From Acinetobacter pecorum (GTDB lineage Bacteria; Pseudomonadota; Gammaproteobacteria; Pseudomonadales; Moraxellaceae), in the NCBI RefSeq assembly GCF_014837015.1, contig NZ_JACSPT010000015.1:1-64000 (forward strand): a stretch of 64,000 bases of DNA. The letters run 5' to 3'. Both the position numbers and the translations under genes were made by a program. Numbering within the stretch: the first letter of the stretch is position 1; each line of letters begins with the position of its first letter. Positions 10,091 to 18,053 of this stretch are shown in pieces. Under the pieces are notes generated by a model. That model was given only the letters and a program-made list of their open reading frames with translations. It had not been told where the DNA came from and ran no database searches.

Positions 10091-10299
10091 TTCCCTCTCC
10101 CCCTTGCGAAGCAGTGCTTCTCATCCCAAAGGGAGAAGAAACTTTCATTGTGACTTTAATTATTGTTATTTAATTCCAATATTGAAATTCTAGCTTAAAG
10201 TTATTCTGTAATGGATTTCCCCTCTCCTGAGCAAGTTTTAAAGCACTGCTTTAAAACGAAGCGCAAGTGATGAGCAGCACTGCTGCGCAAGGGAGAGGC
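10091..10299. repeat. Composite palindromic repeat, copy 3 (longest, with nested hairpins)
   Basis: The left part, 10091-10147, has CCCTCTCCCCC, an inner AAGCAGTGCTT palindrome and GGGAGAAG, ending CTTTCAT as in copy 1. After an A+T-rich spacer of about 70 bases, the right part, 10216-10299, has CCCTCTCCT. Its loop carries GTTTTAAAGCACTGCTTTAAAAC-type and GAGCAGCACTGCTGCGC-type palindromes, before GGGAGAGGC closes the outer stem. It provides the Shine-Dalgarno-like tract of the DUF559 gene. Confidence 0.8.
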
Positions 10300-10312
10300 A
10301 ATTCTAATTAAG

Positions 10313-11356
10313 TTAAAGCATCCCATGCCTTAAAAACATCTCCAAGCCACTCACCTTTTTGATATACATCAGGCGTTCTTTTTCTACTTTAATCTGCTGT
10401 TTGATGGCTGAAGTATCTTCGTCAATCTGCTTATACAGATCAGCAATTTGAACTTTCCCTTTCCCCTTTTTCACCGCAATTCTGGTTTTCGATGACCAGA
10501 CCAATCTATGAATCAAGGCATCAATCTGCTCTTGTAATTTCTGGCTCTGTGCATCCAAAGCCAGTTGATAAAACTTGAGTTGCTCTGCGCTTAAACCTTT
10601 TTGTGAAACTTCCTGATCTTGTTCAATCTGCAGTTGCATTTTCAGTAACGTAAACAGATCCTGCTCTGCATAAGCCTCATTGGCACGTTGCAATAATTCA
10701 GTTTTCTTGATTTTTTTGACATCATTCACTTCACGGTCAGGGTGAATGATGGCAGCAATTTTTAAATATACGGTTTTCAATGACTGCTCTGCCATCGCTG
10801 TAACCTGTGCCTGTTTTTCCTGCTGGCGTTTTAACCTGGCTTGCTCACGTGCCTGCTGAAAATGATCTGATTCCCATTCTTCAAATACTTCTGCATCTGC
10901 AAAATCTGAGGGATTCTCACTCTTAAAGAATGTTTCCAGTTCATTAATTTTCTTTTGGCTTTTTCTGAATTGGGCATGTTCGGCACGTTGCTGATAGTAA
11001 GTGAAGATTTCATTCACTTTATGAGCTTGTTGCACCGACATTGCCTGAGAGTCTTTTAGATAATTTGCAAGGTATTGAATCTTTTCATCCAGCACCACCA
11101 GTTCAGCCTTGGAAAATGTGGTTTCCTGCAGGTGCTTCCAGAGCTGTTCCAACTGCTTGAACAGTACACCATGCAATTCATGATAGACCGGCATGAAGGT
11201 TTTATGGGTATATTGCTGCAGATCTTCTTCAGCCTGTTGCCATTGGTGTAATTCCTGTTTCTGTTGCTCGATTTTATCAATCAGATGATCCAGCTTCTTC
11301 TGCTGTGGCGAAAGCGCTGTGAACGGCTGAATCATGGTTTTCAAGTCAAAGAGCAT
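10313..11356 (-). CDS. J-domain (DnaJ-like) protein with long helical flanks
   Basis: A 347-residue, Gln/Lys/Glu-rich, mostly coiled-coil protein. A J-domain-like segment lies mid-protein (about 190-240) with the diagnostic HPD at 205-207, inside LKIAAIIHPDREVND, followed by a helix with ANEAYAEQDLFTLL. HPD-containing J domains stimulate Hsp70 ATPase activity, so it probably acts as a DnaK co-chaperone; the partner is unknown. There is no signal peptide, zinc finger or substrate domain. The J domain is atypical in lying between two long helical regions rather than at the N-terminus. The start codon has no clear Shine-Dalgarno sequence; Met8 is an alternative. It sits between repeat copy 3 and the carbonic anhydrase gene. 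Confidence 0.75.
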   Translation of the reverse strand: MLFDLKTMIQPFTALSPQQKKLDHLIDKIEQQKQELHQWQQAEEDLQQYTHKTFMPVYHELHGVLFKQLEQLWKHLQETTFSKAELVVLDEKIQYLANYLKDSQAMSVQQAHKVNEIFTYYQQRAEHAQFRKSQKKINELETFFKSENPSDFADAEVFEEWESDHFQQAREQARLKRQQEKQAQVTAMAEQSLKTVYLKIAAIIHPDREVNDVKKIKKTELLQRANEAYAEQDLFTLLKMQLQIEQDQEVSQKGLSAEQLKFYQLALDAQSQKLQEQIDALIHRLVWSSKTRIAVKKGKGKVQIADLYKQIDEDTSAIKQQIKVEKERLMYIKKVSGLEMFLRHGML

Positions 11357-11458
11357 GGCAGGAGAAAGTCAAAGAAGAAATAATATCCATATTAAATCTT
11401 TCAGCTTTCGTCACAAAGTCCTTTTCAGTATGCCCTTTCGAAATTTGTATCAGAATTA

Positions 11459-11486
11459 AAAAAAGCAGACCAAAATCTGCTTTTTC
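11459..11486 (-). terminator. Carbonic anhydrase gene terminator
   Basis: A perfect AAAAAGCAGA / TCTGCTTTTT hairpin with a 6-base loop. On the minus strand it is followed by a T-rich tail, 14 bases past the stop codon. Confidence 0.9.
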
Positions 11487-11499
11487 GCTCTCATATTGA

Positions 11500-12216
11500 T
11501 TATTCCAGCACTACACGGCCATTCAATGACTGCACCGGACGGTTGTTCGGATGCCCCATCAATTTGGCAAATTCCGAAATCTGCTTGGCAGAAGCCTGCT
11601 GAATATCTTTCAGAATTAGCCAGCGTACGCCTTCCGAACACGGCGGTGTGGTCAGCGAGCCGCTAAAGCGATAATAATCCAGATTCTTAGGCAACATCTG
11701 ATTCACCGCTTGTGGGGTTTTCAAAATCACTTTCTCGCCCTGCTTTTTCGGTAAGCGGTTCCACATATGTTTGAGCATCTGGCTTTCCTGTCCCTGTTCA
11801 AACATCATCCCCACGACAGCCAGCTCATCTTTGGCATTGGCATGGACAAAGTGGATTTCTAGTGGATAGCTTTTGCCTTTAATCAGGTTTTCACTCGGGC
11901 TATGCAAATGAAACTGTTTTAGCACAAAGGTATCGCCATCCAGTTGCAATTCACCACCTTGTGCAAAATCCACCTGAACAGTATGACCTTTATTTTCGAT
12001 CGCATGGATCATGGTGTTATAGCTAAACTTGAGCGGTTCCAGTTCTGCTTTCACTGTTCGCTCAATATTGATTGGTGCCTGGTTCAGACCATTACAGGCC
12101 GAATATTTCTGGCTCAAAGTCGACCATTGCTCAGGCTGAGTATAATCCCAATCCGCATCTGCCCAGACCGCTGTACTTAAACCCATAACCGTTAAAAGTG
12201 TGAATATTTTTTTCAC
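11500..12216 (-). CDS. Alpha-class carbonic anhydrase, periplasmic
   Basis: Interconverts CO2 and bicarbonate in the periplasm. The 238-residue form starts at GTG 12216, because AAGGGA lies about 6 bases upstream and the signal peptide (KKIFTLLTVMGLSTAVWA, cut before DADW) then begins correctly. A longer in-frame TTG at 12246 would spoil the leader. Zinc ligands are in QFHLHSPSEN (two His) and EIHFVHA (third His). The TTPPCSEGVRW signature and the conserved first-half Cys (YSACNG) suggest the usual disulfide. It is a single gene divergent from the DUF421 gene. Confidence 0.95.
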   Translation of the reverse strand: MKKIFTLLTVMGLSTAVWADADWDYTQPEQWSTLSQKYSACNGLNQAPINIERTVKAELEPLKFSYNTMIHAIENKGHTVQVDFAQGGELQLDGDTFVLKQFHLHSPSENLIKGKSYPLEIHFVHANAKDELAVVGMMFEQGQESQMLKHMWNRLPKKQGEKVILKTPQAVNQMLPKNLDYYRFSGSLTTPPCSEGVRWLILKDIQQASAKQISEFAKLMGHPNNRPVQSLNGRVVLE

Positions 12217-12669
12217 AATACGTCCCTTGGTGGAAATCAAAATCAAATTTCTAATTTAAAAACAGTTTATTAAAGTAGTGTAATCACTCTATTTTTTCAG
12301 GCTACAAACTACAGATTTTTATAGAAATGAAGTGATTTGCTTACAAATTTCTAAACACTCTTAGATATTCAAAATAAGTTATTCTGAATTTATATTGATA
12401 AATTTCAAATGGATAATAATTTTATAGATTTAAAAATAGCCAAAAAAGAATGTGATCTTCTTCAAAGTTGATTTGCTGATTTTTTATGCATTTTTTACAT
12501 GAAATATCTATCTTATTTTTATTATATTCAATAGCTGGATTATTAAGCTCAAGCTTCTTTTTTAAATAGAATCTATTTTTATTCATAAACTTACACAATC
12601 ACAGCAGCAAATAAAATACTGATATTGCTAGACTCGAGCCAAAGAGCAAAATGAGGATCAAGAATCTAA
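12217..12669. other. Divergent A+T-rich intergenic region between carbonic anhydrase and DUF421 genes
   Basis: About 450 bases without a coding signal on either strand. It must hold promoters for both flanking genes. I see no palindrome or riboswitch-like fold convincing enough to name. An AGGATC-like ribosome-binding tract lies just before the DUF421 start. Confidence 0.5.
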
Positions 12670-13347
12670 ATGGACTGGGCCACGATATTTATACATGACA
12701 CCACCTGGGCGTTTACCGCAGAAATTTTGCTGCGTTGTGCCCTGATGTACACCATGATTATCCTGTTTCTGCGCCTGACCGGAAAACGCGGGGTACGGCA
12801 ACTTTCCATCTTTGAAGTCGCTATCATTTTGAGCTTGGGTTCGATTGCCGGTGACCCGATGTTTACCGAAGATATTCCCCTGATTCAGGCAGTTCTGGTG
12901 ATGTCGGTCATTATTATCATGTATCGTCTGACCACCTGGCTCATGATGAAATATCAGTGGTTTGAAGACTTACTGGAAGGTAAACCCATTTATATTGTAG
13001 AAGATGGACTGTTGGTCGTTGAAGAGATTAAAAAAGGTAAAATGTCGCATGATGAATTCTTTGCCGAAATGCGCCAGCAAGGTGTTGAGCATCTCGGTCA
13101 GGTTCGTACAGGTTTACTGGAAACTGACGGTAAATTCAGTGTGTTATTATTTAGCGATGATGAAGTAAGGCCCGGTCTTCCTCTTTTTCCTAAAAGCTGT
13201 TCTATTGTCAAACAGGCCAAGGCCAATGAGTTATATGCCTGTATTTACTGTGGACAGGTACAAACTCTTTCGAGTGCCGACCAGCAATGCCCGCGCTGCG
13301 ACTCTACGCAATGGTCCGAAACACTTGACTGTTTAAGAGTAACTTAA
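12670..13347 (+). CDS. DUF421 (YetF-type) membrane protein with C-terminal zinc ribbon
   Basis: A 225-residue protein. Three N-terminal membrane helices (about 15-35, 45-65, 70-90) are followed by the DUF421 cytoplasmic domain with the typical GKPIYIVEDGLL and GVEHLGQVRTGLLETDGKFSV segments. The family's biochemical role is unknown; YetF and related proteins are linked to spore and membrane functions in Bacillus. The unusual part is the tail, from about residue 195. CIYCG and CPRCD form a CxxC...CxxC knuckle pair, most likely a small zinc ribbon. The gene converges with the HAD gene, and the two share the bases of their stop codons (CTTAAG at 13343-13348). Confidence 0.85.
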   Translation: MDWATIFIHDTTWAFTAEILLRCALMYTMIILFLRLTGKRGVRQLSIFEVAIILSLGSIAGDPMFTEDIPLIQAVLVMSVIIIMYRLTTWLMMKYQWFEDLLEGKPIYIVEDGLLVVEEIKKGKMSHDEFFAEMRQQGVEHLGQVRTGLLETDGKFSVLLFSDDEVRPGLPLFPKSCSIVKQAKANELYACIYCGQVQTLSSADQQCPRCDSTQWSETLDCLRVT

Positions 13348-14045
13348 GCGCGATTTAATAACTGCAAATGGGCAAAAATTTCCGGCAGATGCTGAATTTT
13401 ATGCTGAATATGTTCGGCATCGGCATGAAAGCCCTGCATCCATAAGGCATTCATGCCGGCATTTTTTGCTCCCTGTACATCATTGACCGGATGATCTCCA
13501 ATATATAGGCATCGTTCTGGTTGCACGTCTAGACGTTCTGCGGTGATCTGGAATATTTCCGGCTGTGGTTTGTTAAAGCCTACCAGTCCTGAACTGATAA
13601 TTTCATCAAAATAAGTTTCAATACCCAAACCCCGAATCGTATTCAAACGGGTATCATGTCCGCCATTGGAAACAATGGCTAGCTGATAACCCTGATCTTT
13701 CAGCTGTTTTAATACTTGTATTGCTTGTGGCATTTCTACAGCGAAACGACCAAACTGGCGAAACCAGAACTGGGCCAGTTCCTCTATGCTCGGAGGATTT
13801 AACCAAGACAATTCCTGCAATAAGGCATAAGCAGCCGAAGCGCCAATACTGCCATGCGTCAGCAGTTCCTTTTTAGGATAACCGCCATTATCAATACGTC
13901 TTACAATCTCGATAATTTTATCTGAATCGACCTGTGCCAATGCTGGAGCATAATATTCTGCCAGATAACGGCTATAGGCCTGTGTAGTCAGATCACGGTG
14001 GGTCAAGGTATTGTCAAGGTCAAATAAAACGGCTTGGATCGTCAT
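13344..14045 (-). CDS. HAD-superfamily hydrolase (phosphoglycolate phosphatase/YjjG-like)
   Basis: A cytoplasmic phosphatase of 233 residues. The start at ATG 14045 is preferred over the in-frame TTG at 14054. Motif I is FDLDNTLTHRD, motif II is the serine/threonine of IVSNGG, and motif IV is YIGDHPVNDVQGA. The helical cap between residues about 15 and 90 is of the C1 type. The substrate cannot be read from sequence; nucleotide monophosphatase or house-cleaning activity is typical. The 3' end overlaps that of the DUF421 gene on the opposite strand by four bases, with no separate terminator hairpin visible. Confidence 0.88.
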   Translation of the reverse strand: MTIQAVLFDLDNTLTHRDLTTQAYSRYLAEYYAPALAQVDSDKIIEIVRRIDNGGYPKKELLTHGSIGASAAYALLQELSWLNPPSIEELAQFWFRQFGRFAVEMPQAIQVLKQLKDQGYQLAIVSNGGHDTRLNTIRGLGIETYFDEIISSGLVGFNKPQPEIFQITAERLDVQPERCLYIGDHPVNDVQGAKNAGMNALWMQGFHADAEHIQHKIQHLPEIFAHLQLLNRA

Positions 14046-14270
14046 AATGTTCAAATCAAAATGTTGAAGCTTTCAGTCATGGTAACAGCCCGAAACTGGG
14101 TAGATTAGACCTAAAATTGCTAAGTTTTGTTGTTTTAAGCATAAAAAATTGATGCTGAAGCACCGCTTTTTGATAGGAAAATAAAACTCTCGATTAGAAT
14201 TTGTATTCTAAGCCTGTACAAAAATCCCTATGCTTTATTCAAAATAACCTTCTCCCAAGGTATTGATATA

Positions 14271-14298
14271 AAAAATCCCACCAAGTGGTGGGATTTTT
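14271..14298 (-). terminator. Porin gene terminator
   Basis: A perfect 12-base stem, AAAAATCCCACC / GGTGGGATTTTT, with an AAGT loop, 24 bases past the porin stop codon. Its symmetric A/T flanks would allow bidirectional action. Confidence 0.93.
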
Positions 14299-14321
14299 TA
14301 TATTTAGCTTCACATCATCAA

Positions 14322-15626
14322 TTAGAAGCTATATTTACTCATTAAACCAATACGGTTATCTTTGAATTTTTCATTATTAAAGGTTTTACGCTCACCGTTG
14401 ACATACTCAACACCAAACTCAAGCGGTTTAACTGGTGAATACACCAAGTTTAACCATGCTTGTTGTACCTCTTTGTTTGCAGCCTCATTGAGGTCTGCAT
14501 AGTCTGAGTCTTTATCAGCAAACAATGCACCATAACCAAGTGAGGTTTTTAAGTTAGGTAAAATACTGTACGTTAAGCCCGTTTGTACCGCCCAAATTTC
14601 ATTTTGCTCAATATTACGGTTACCTTCATCATCTACGAATGCAGCATTGGCATTGGTACCATACAAAATACCGTTTACACCTTTGGTATAGCTGACATCC
14701 AGCGTCGCTTTTAAAGGATCAATTACTTGATAGGTTGTACCTGCTGCTAGACCCCAACCTGCTTTACGCTTATTAGTGTCTTCATCTTTATAAACTTCAA
14801 CTAAAGCACGCGCAGACGCATTACCTTTTTTGTCATCAAAGTTGTGTGCCAATTTAGCAGTCAATGTTGGTACGCTTGATTTGATGTGTTCAACACTTAC
14901 TCTTTGGCCTTGGGCATTGAATTCAGTCTGTGCAGCACTTGAGTTTGGTTTTTCTGCCGCCAAGAACAATTGCGTTGCTGGTGTCAAATCAAAACCATAA
15001 CGAACCATTGGTAGACGGGTAGTACCACCACCGACGTTGGTGCTGAAATCAATCATAAACGGTGCATGATTTGACAAGAAGTTAGATTGGGTTTGACCAA
15101 TCAACCAATTTTCATAGGTTAAATATGCTTGACGTATACGGAATGAATCGTTAGTACCTGCAAAATCACTTTCAAGTTTACCGCCAACCTCTGCACCGTT
15201 AACACTGGTTTTAAAATCTAAACCCAATCGTGTTGTTTTTGCGGTTGCGACTAACTTGTCTCTGGTTTGACCATTGGTTTTAGCAACGTCAGAGAAGTCT
15301 CCTGCTGAACCTTCAATGATATAGTTTGCATCACCACGAACGAAACCATATAGCTTCACTTCAGTATCTGATTTTGTACTTAGTGCTTTCGGTGCAGCTG
15401 CTGATGGTTGTGGTGCTGCTTTAACTTGTTCAATCTGCACGGCTTGATTTTGCTGAACTTGTTGCTGCTGTGTTACTAATGCTTTTAGTGCTTCAACTTC
15501 TTGACGCAGCTGCTTAATTTCTTTTTGCTCTTGTGTTTCAGCATGTGCAACCGTCCCCATCATCAAGGTTGTTACTGCGACTGCTAATCCCTTAACTAAA
15601 AACTTTCGTGTTAAAACTTGATTCAT
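14322..15626 (-). CDS. DcaP-like outer-membrane porin
   Basis: A trimeric beta-barrel porin, likely for small organic acids as in the Acinetobacter DcaP family. The start is ATG 15626 (434 residues), because GGAGA sits 5-6 bases upstream. A TTG at 15647 is in frame but lacks such a site. The signal peptide runs MNQVLTRKFLVKGLAVAV...AHA. After it comes a Glu/Gln heptad coiled coil (about 35-60) that in DcaP trimerises in the periplasm, then a Pro/Ala linker, then the barrel with KLYGFVRGDANY as first strand. The protein ends in an aromatic C-terminal residue (MSKYSF), the usual BAM signal. Upstream palindromes at 15641-15654 and 15735-15746 could bind a regulator. Confidence 0.9.
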   Translation of the reverse strand: MNQVLTRKFLVKGLAVAVTTLMMGTVAHAETQEQKEIKQLRQEVEALKALVTQQQQVQQNQAVQIEQVKAAPQPSAAAPKALSTKSDTEVKLYGFVRGDANYIIEGSAGDFSDVAKTNGQTRDKLVATAKTTRLGLDFKTSVNGAEVGGKLESDFAGTNDSFRIRQAYLTYENWLIGQTQSNFLSNHAPFMIDFSTNVGGGTTRLPMVRYGFDLTPATQLFLAAEKPNSSAAQTEFNAQGQRVSVEHIKSSVPTLTAKLAHNFDDKKGNASARALVEVYKDEDTNKRKAGWGLAAGTTYQVIDPLKATLDVSYTKGVNGILYGTNANAAFVDDEGNRNIEQNEIWAVQTGLTYSILPNLKTSLGYGALFADKDSDYADLNEAANKEVQQAWLNLVYSPVKPLEFGVEYVNGERKTFNNEKFKDNRIGLMSKYSF

Positions 15627-15640
15627 TAAATTCTCCATAT

Positions 15641-15654
15641 TGAACAAACGTTCA
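15641..15654. promoter_or_regulatory. Candidate operator overlapping the porin leader
   Basis: Inverted repeat TGAAC-AAAC-GTTCA lies 14 bases upstream of the porin ATG, just before its ribosome-binding site. A bound repressor here would block transcription or translation entry. Only the symmetry is seen; the regulator is unknown. Confidence 0.35.
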
Positions 15655-15734
15655 TTGGCTTTGAAAGCTCACTGATTCCCACTAAAATCTAAAGCGTGGG
15701 GAATATCTATAATTATAAATTGACTTATTTTATT

Positions 15735-15746
15735 ATCTCGCGAGAT
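15735..15746. promoter_or_regulatory. Perfect 12-base palindrome upstream of the porin gene
   Basis: ATCTCGCGAGAT is fully symmetric and G+C rich within A+T-rich DNA, 109 bases upstream of the porin start. The gap of about 360 bases between the porin and the upstream MFS gene otherwise shows no gene. Confidence 0.35.
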
Positions 15747-15985
15747 CACTCACGAACAATATGCATAGTTAAAAACCATCCTTATCATGTTACATGATTT
15801 TACTGGATTTATGATTTTTTACTATACCTACATAATAAGCCGTATAAAAACATCAGAAATTTAACAATTTTAGACTCAGTTTGAAATCATTTTTATCTCA
15901 TACTTTTAGCTAAAATATGTATTAACGACACTTTTAAAATAATTTGATTGTTTTTAATACGGCTTTAATTGATGCGTTGCAATGA

Positions 15986-17224
15986 TCAGGAGTCTTGCTG
16001 TGTTCTACCCCAAAATACGATAGGCCATAATAAAAACACACTGATCCATACAATATATGTTAAATACTGTGCATACCCCCAATAATCCCCGAATATCCCA
16101 CTCAGACTATATAACCCACCACTCACTGTGGCCATCAGCGCCACCTGAAAGGTAAAATCAGTACCGGCCAGATGCTTGCGACTGTATTGCATGACCAAGG
16201 TCAGCATGACCACCAAGAGCATGGCAGAGATCATATCTTCGGCGGCATTAATCAGATAAATGATCCAGTTTTCTACTTTATTTTGGATTTCATACTGGGC
16301 AGCCAGCCAGGCATAAGCCATTAAAGTCATGACTTTCAGAACAGAGAAAATCAGTAAACTCCGGCTACGTGACCAGTATTTCAGACACCAGCCAGCCAAT
16401 CCGGCCCCAATCAGTGCCGCAAATGCACCTAACATGGTGACATAAAGGCCAATCTGGCTAAAGCTCAGCCCGAGATCTACCATTAACGGTTTTAATAAAG
16501 GCCCGGATAAACCATCGGCGATTTTAAAGGTCAGTAAAACCAGAAGCCACCTCGCCAAGGTTAAATCTGACCAAAAGTATTGAAAATAGGTTTTTATATT
16601 GCTGAGTGCAGGTCCTTTATCAGCTGGCGTGATAATTTTTGAATGCTGAGGTTCTCTAAAAAGTAAAATCGGTAAAGTATTAACAAAAACCAGCGCAGCC
16701 AGCAACAGAAAAGTACTTTGCCATTGCAGCAAATCGAGCAGCCATAATATGGCCCCACCTCCGACAATGAATCCCAGACGCGAACCAATCACCTGAAAGG
16801 TATTGCCCCAGTGTTGCTGCTCATTTTTCAGAATATTGACTGCCAGTGCATCGGTCGCAATATCCTGCGTGGCGCCAATACCATTCATCAGCAAAAGCAT
16901 GATAAAAAACAGCAGTAAATATAGCGGCTGGTTCAAAGCCTGAATGGGTAGAAAAGAAAGTCCAATCAAGACAGTAACTGACAGCCATTGCAAGGGAATA
17001 ATCCAGCTACGGTAATGACCTTTGGCACTCGATCCATGCCGATCAACTAAAGGCGCCCAGAATATTTTGATCGACCACGGTATCATCAGCAGGCCAAAGC
17101 CCCCGATATGCGCCAGTGATACCCCTTCAGCCCGCAGAATGACCGGCAAGGCATGCGTCATAAATCCGACCGGAAGCCCCTGTGCCCAATACAGCGAAAA
17201 CAGTAAGATATAGATATTCCGCAT
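15986..17224 (-). CDS. AmpG-like major facilitator superfamily transporter
   Basis: An inner-membrane carrier of 412 residues with 12 predicted helices. The opening YWAQGLPVGFM and the GATQDIATDALAV segment resemble the AmpG/acetyl-CoA-transporter-like MFS branch, which imports muropeptides or related solutes. Substrate identity here is inferred only at family level. The start is an ATG at 17224 placed before the first helix. It is divergent from the acyltransferase gene with about 137 bases between them. The end lies within 340 bases of the porin leader; no strong terminator is visible. Confidence 0.85.
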   Translation of the reverse strand: MRNIYILLFSLYWAQGLPVGFMTHALPVILRAEGVSLAHIGGFGLLMIPWSIKIFWAPLVDRHGSSAKGHYRSWIIPLQWLSVTVLIGLSFLPIQALNQPLYLLLFFIMLLLMNGIGATQDIATDALAVNILKNEQQHWGNTFQVIGSRLGFIVGGGAILWLLDLLQWQSTFLLLAALVFVNTLPILLFREPQHSKIITPADKGPALSNIKTYFQYFWSDLTLARWLLVLLTFKIADGLSGPLLKPLMVDLGLSFSQIGLYVTMLGAFAALIGAGLAGWCLKYWSRSRSLLIFSVLKVMTLMAYAWLAAQYEIQNKVENWIIYLINAAEDMISAMLLVVMLTLVMQYSRKHLAGTDFTFQVALMATVSGGLYSLSGIFGDYWGYAQYLTYIVWISVFLLWPIVFWGRTQQDS

Positions 17225-17361
17225 ATGCAGGCCAAGTCCTTAGGGTGAAAATGCATTAACGGCATTTAAGATGCCATACATTTTGCCAATGATCCGGATT
17301 TTACAACAGTCTAATATAATCAAAAATAAAGAAAAATTAGTTTCAGGAAGAGACAGAAGTA

Positions 17362-17991
17362 ATGACCCAGACACGTTTCCCCCGGTTACCGCCGCATGTC
17401 CCGGCTCGTGGCAGCAAACTGAGCCGGACTTTTTTCAGGCAACTTTTCTTGGCTCAGGGCTGGCGTCTGGAAGGAGAATTTCCCGATTTGCCCAAAGCTG
17501 TGGCCATTATTTCTCCGCATACTTCAAATATTGATGCCTGGCTCGGTTTTAACGCCCTGCTCGGTCTCGGTATTCAGATTACGATTTTTGGTAAAGATAG
17601 CCTATTTCGCACTCCCCTCAAGCCGGTTCTGGAATGGATTGGGGTCGTTCCAGTCGTGCGGGATAGTCCACAAGGTCATACCCGACAGATTGTCGAGATT
17701 ATTGAAAAATCACCTCAAATCTGGGTCGGTATGGCACCAGAAGGCTCACGCAAGGGTCCTGAAAAAATCCGCAGTGGTTTTTATCATATTGCCAAAGCGG
17801 CGCATTTGCCGATTGTGATGTTTTCCTTTGACTATGACATCAAGACCATTCACATCTTGGGTATATACCATCTGACCGGTGACTATGAATATGATCTGGA
17901 AAAGATTTATCAGTATTATGAAGGAAAATTCTCGGCCAAAAATCCAGAGTGGGTAGCCAAGCCGTTACAAAAGCTTTTGAAAAAAGACTAG
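17362..17991 (+). CDS. 1-acyl-sn-glycerol-3-phosphate acyltransferase-like protein (LPLAT family)
   Basis: A 209-residue enzyme of the PlsC/LPLAT superfamily, which transfers acyl groups to lysophospholipids or related acceptors. Motif I is HTSNID (H-x4-D), and motif III is APEGSRKGPEKIRSGFYHIA. The proteins of this small soluble-looking branch are often annotated as lysophospholipid acyltransferases; the exact acceptor is unknown. The start ATG follows AGGAAGAGAC with suitable spacing. The patatin lipoprotein gene follows 62 bases later on the same strand, so a shared membrane-lipid remodelling role is plausible. Confidence 0.88.
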   Translation: MTQTRFPRLPPHVPARGSKLSRTFFRQLFLAQGWRLEGEFPDLPKAVAIISPHTSNIDAWLGFNALLGLGIQITIFGKDSLFRTPLKPVLEWIGVVPVVRDSPQGHTRQIVEIIEKSPQIWVGMAPEGSRKGPEKIRSGFYHIAKAAHLPIVMFSFDYDIKTIHILGIYHLTGDYEYDLEKIYQYYEGKFSAKNPEWVAKPLQKLLKKD

Positions 17992-18053
17992 GCAAATACG
18001 GCTTTTTTTGATGTGATAGCCTAAATTTTGTTGATTTAATCACCAGTTTTATA

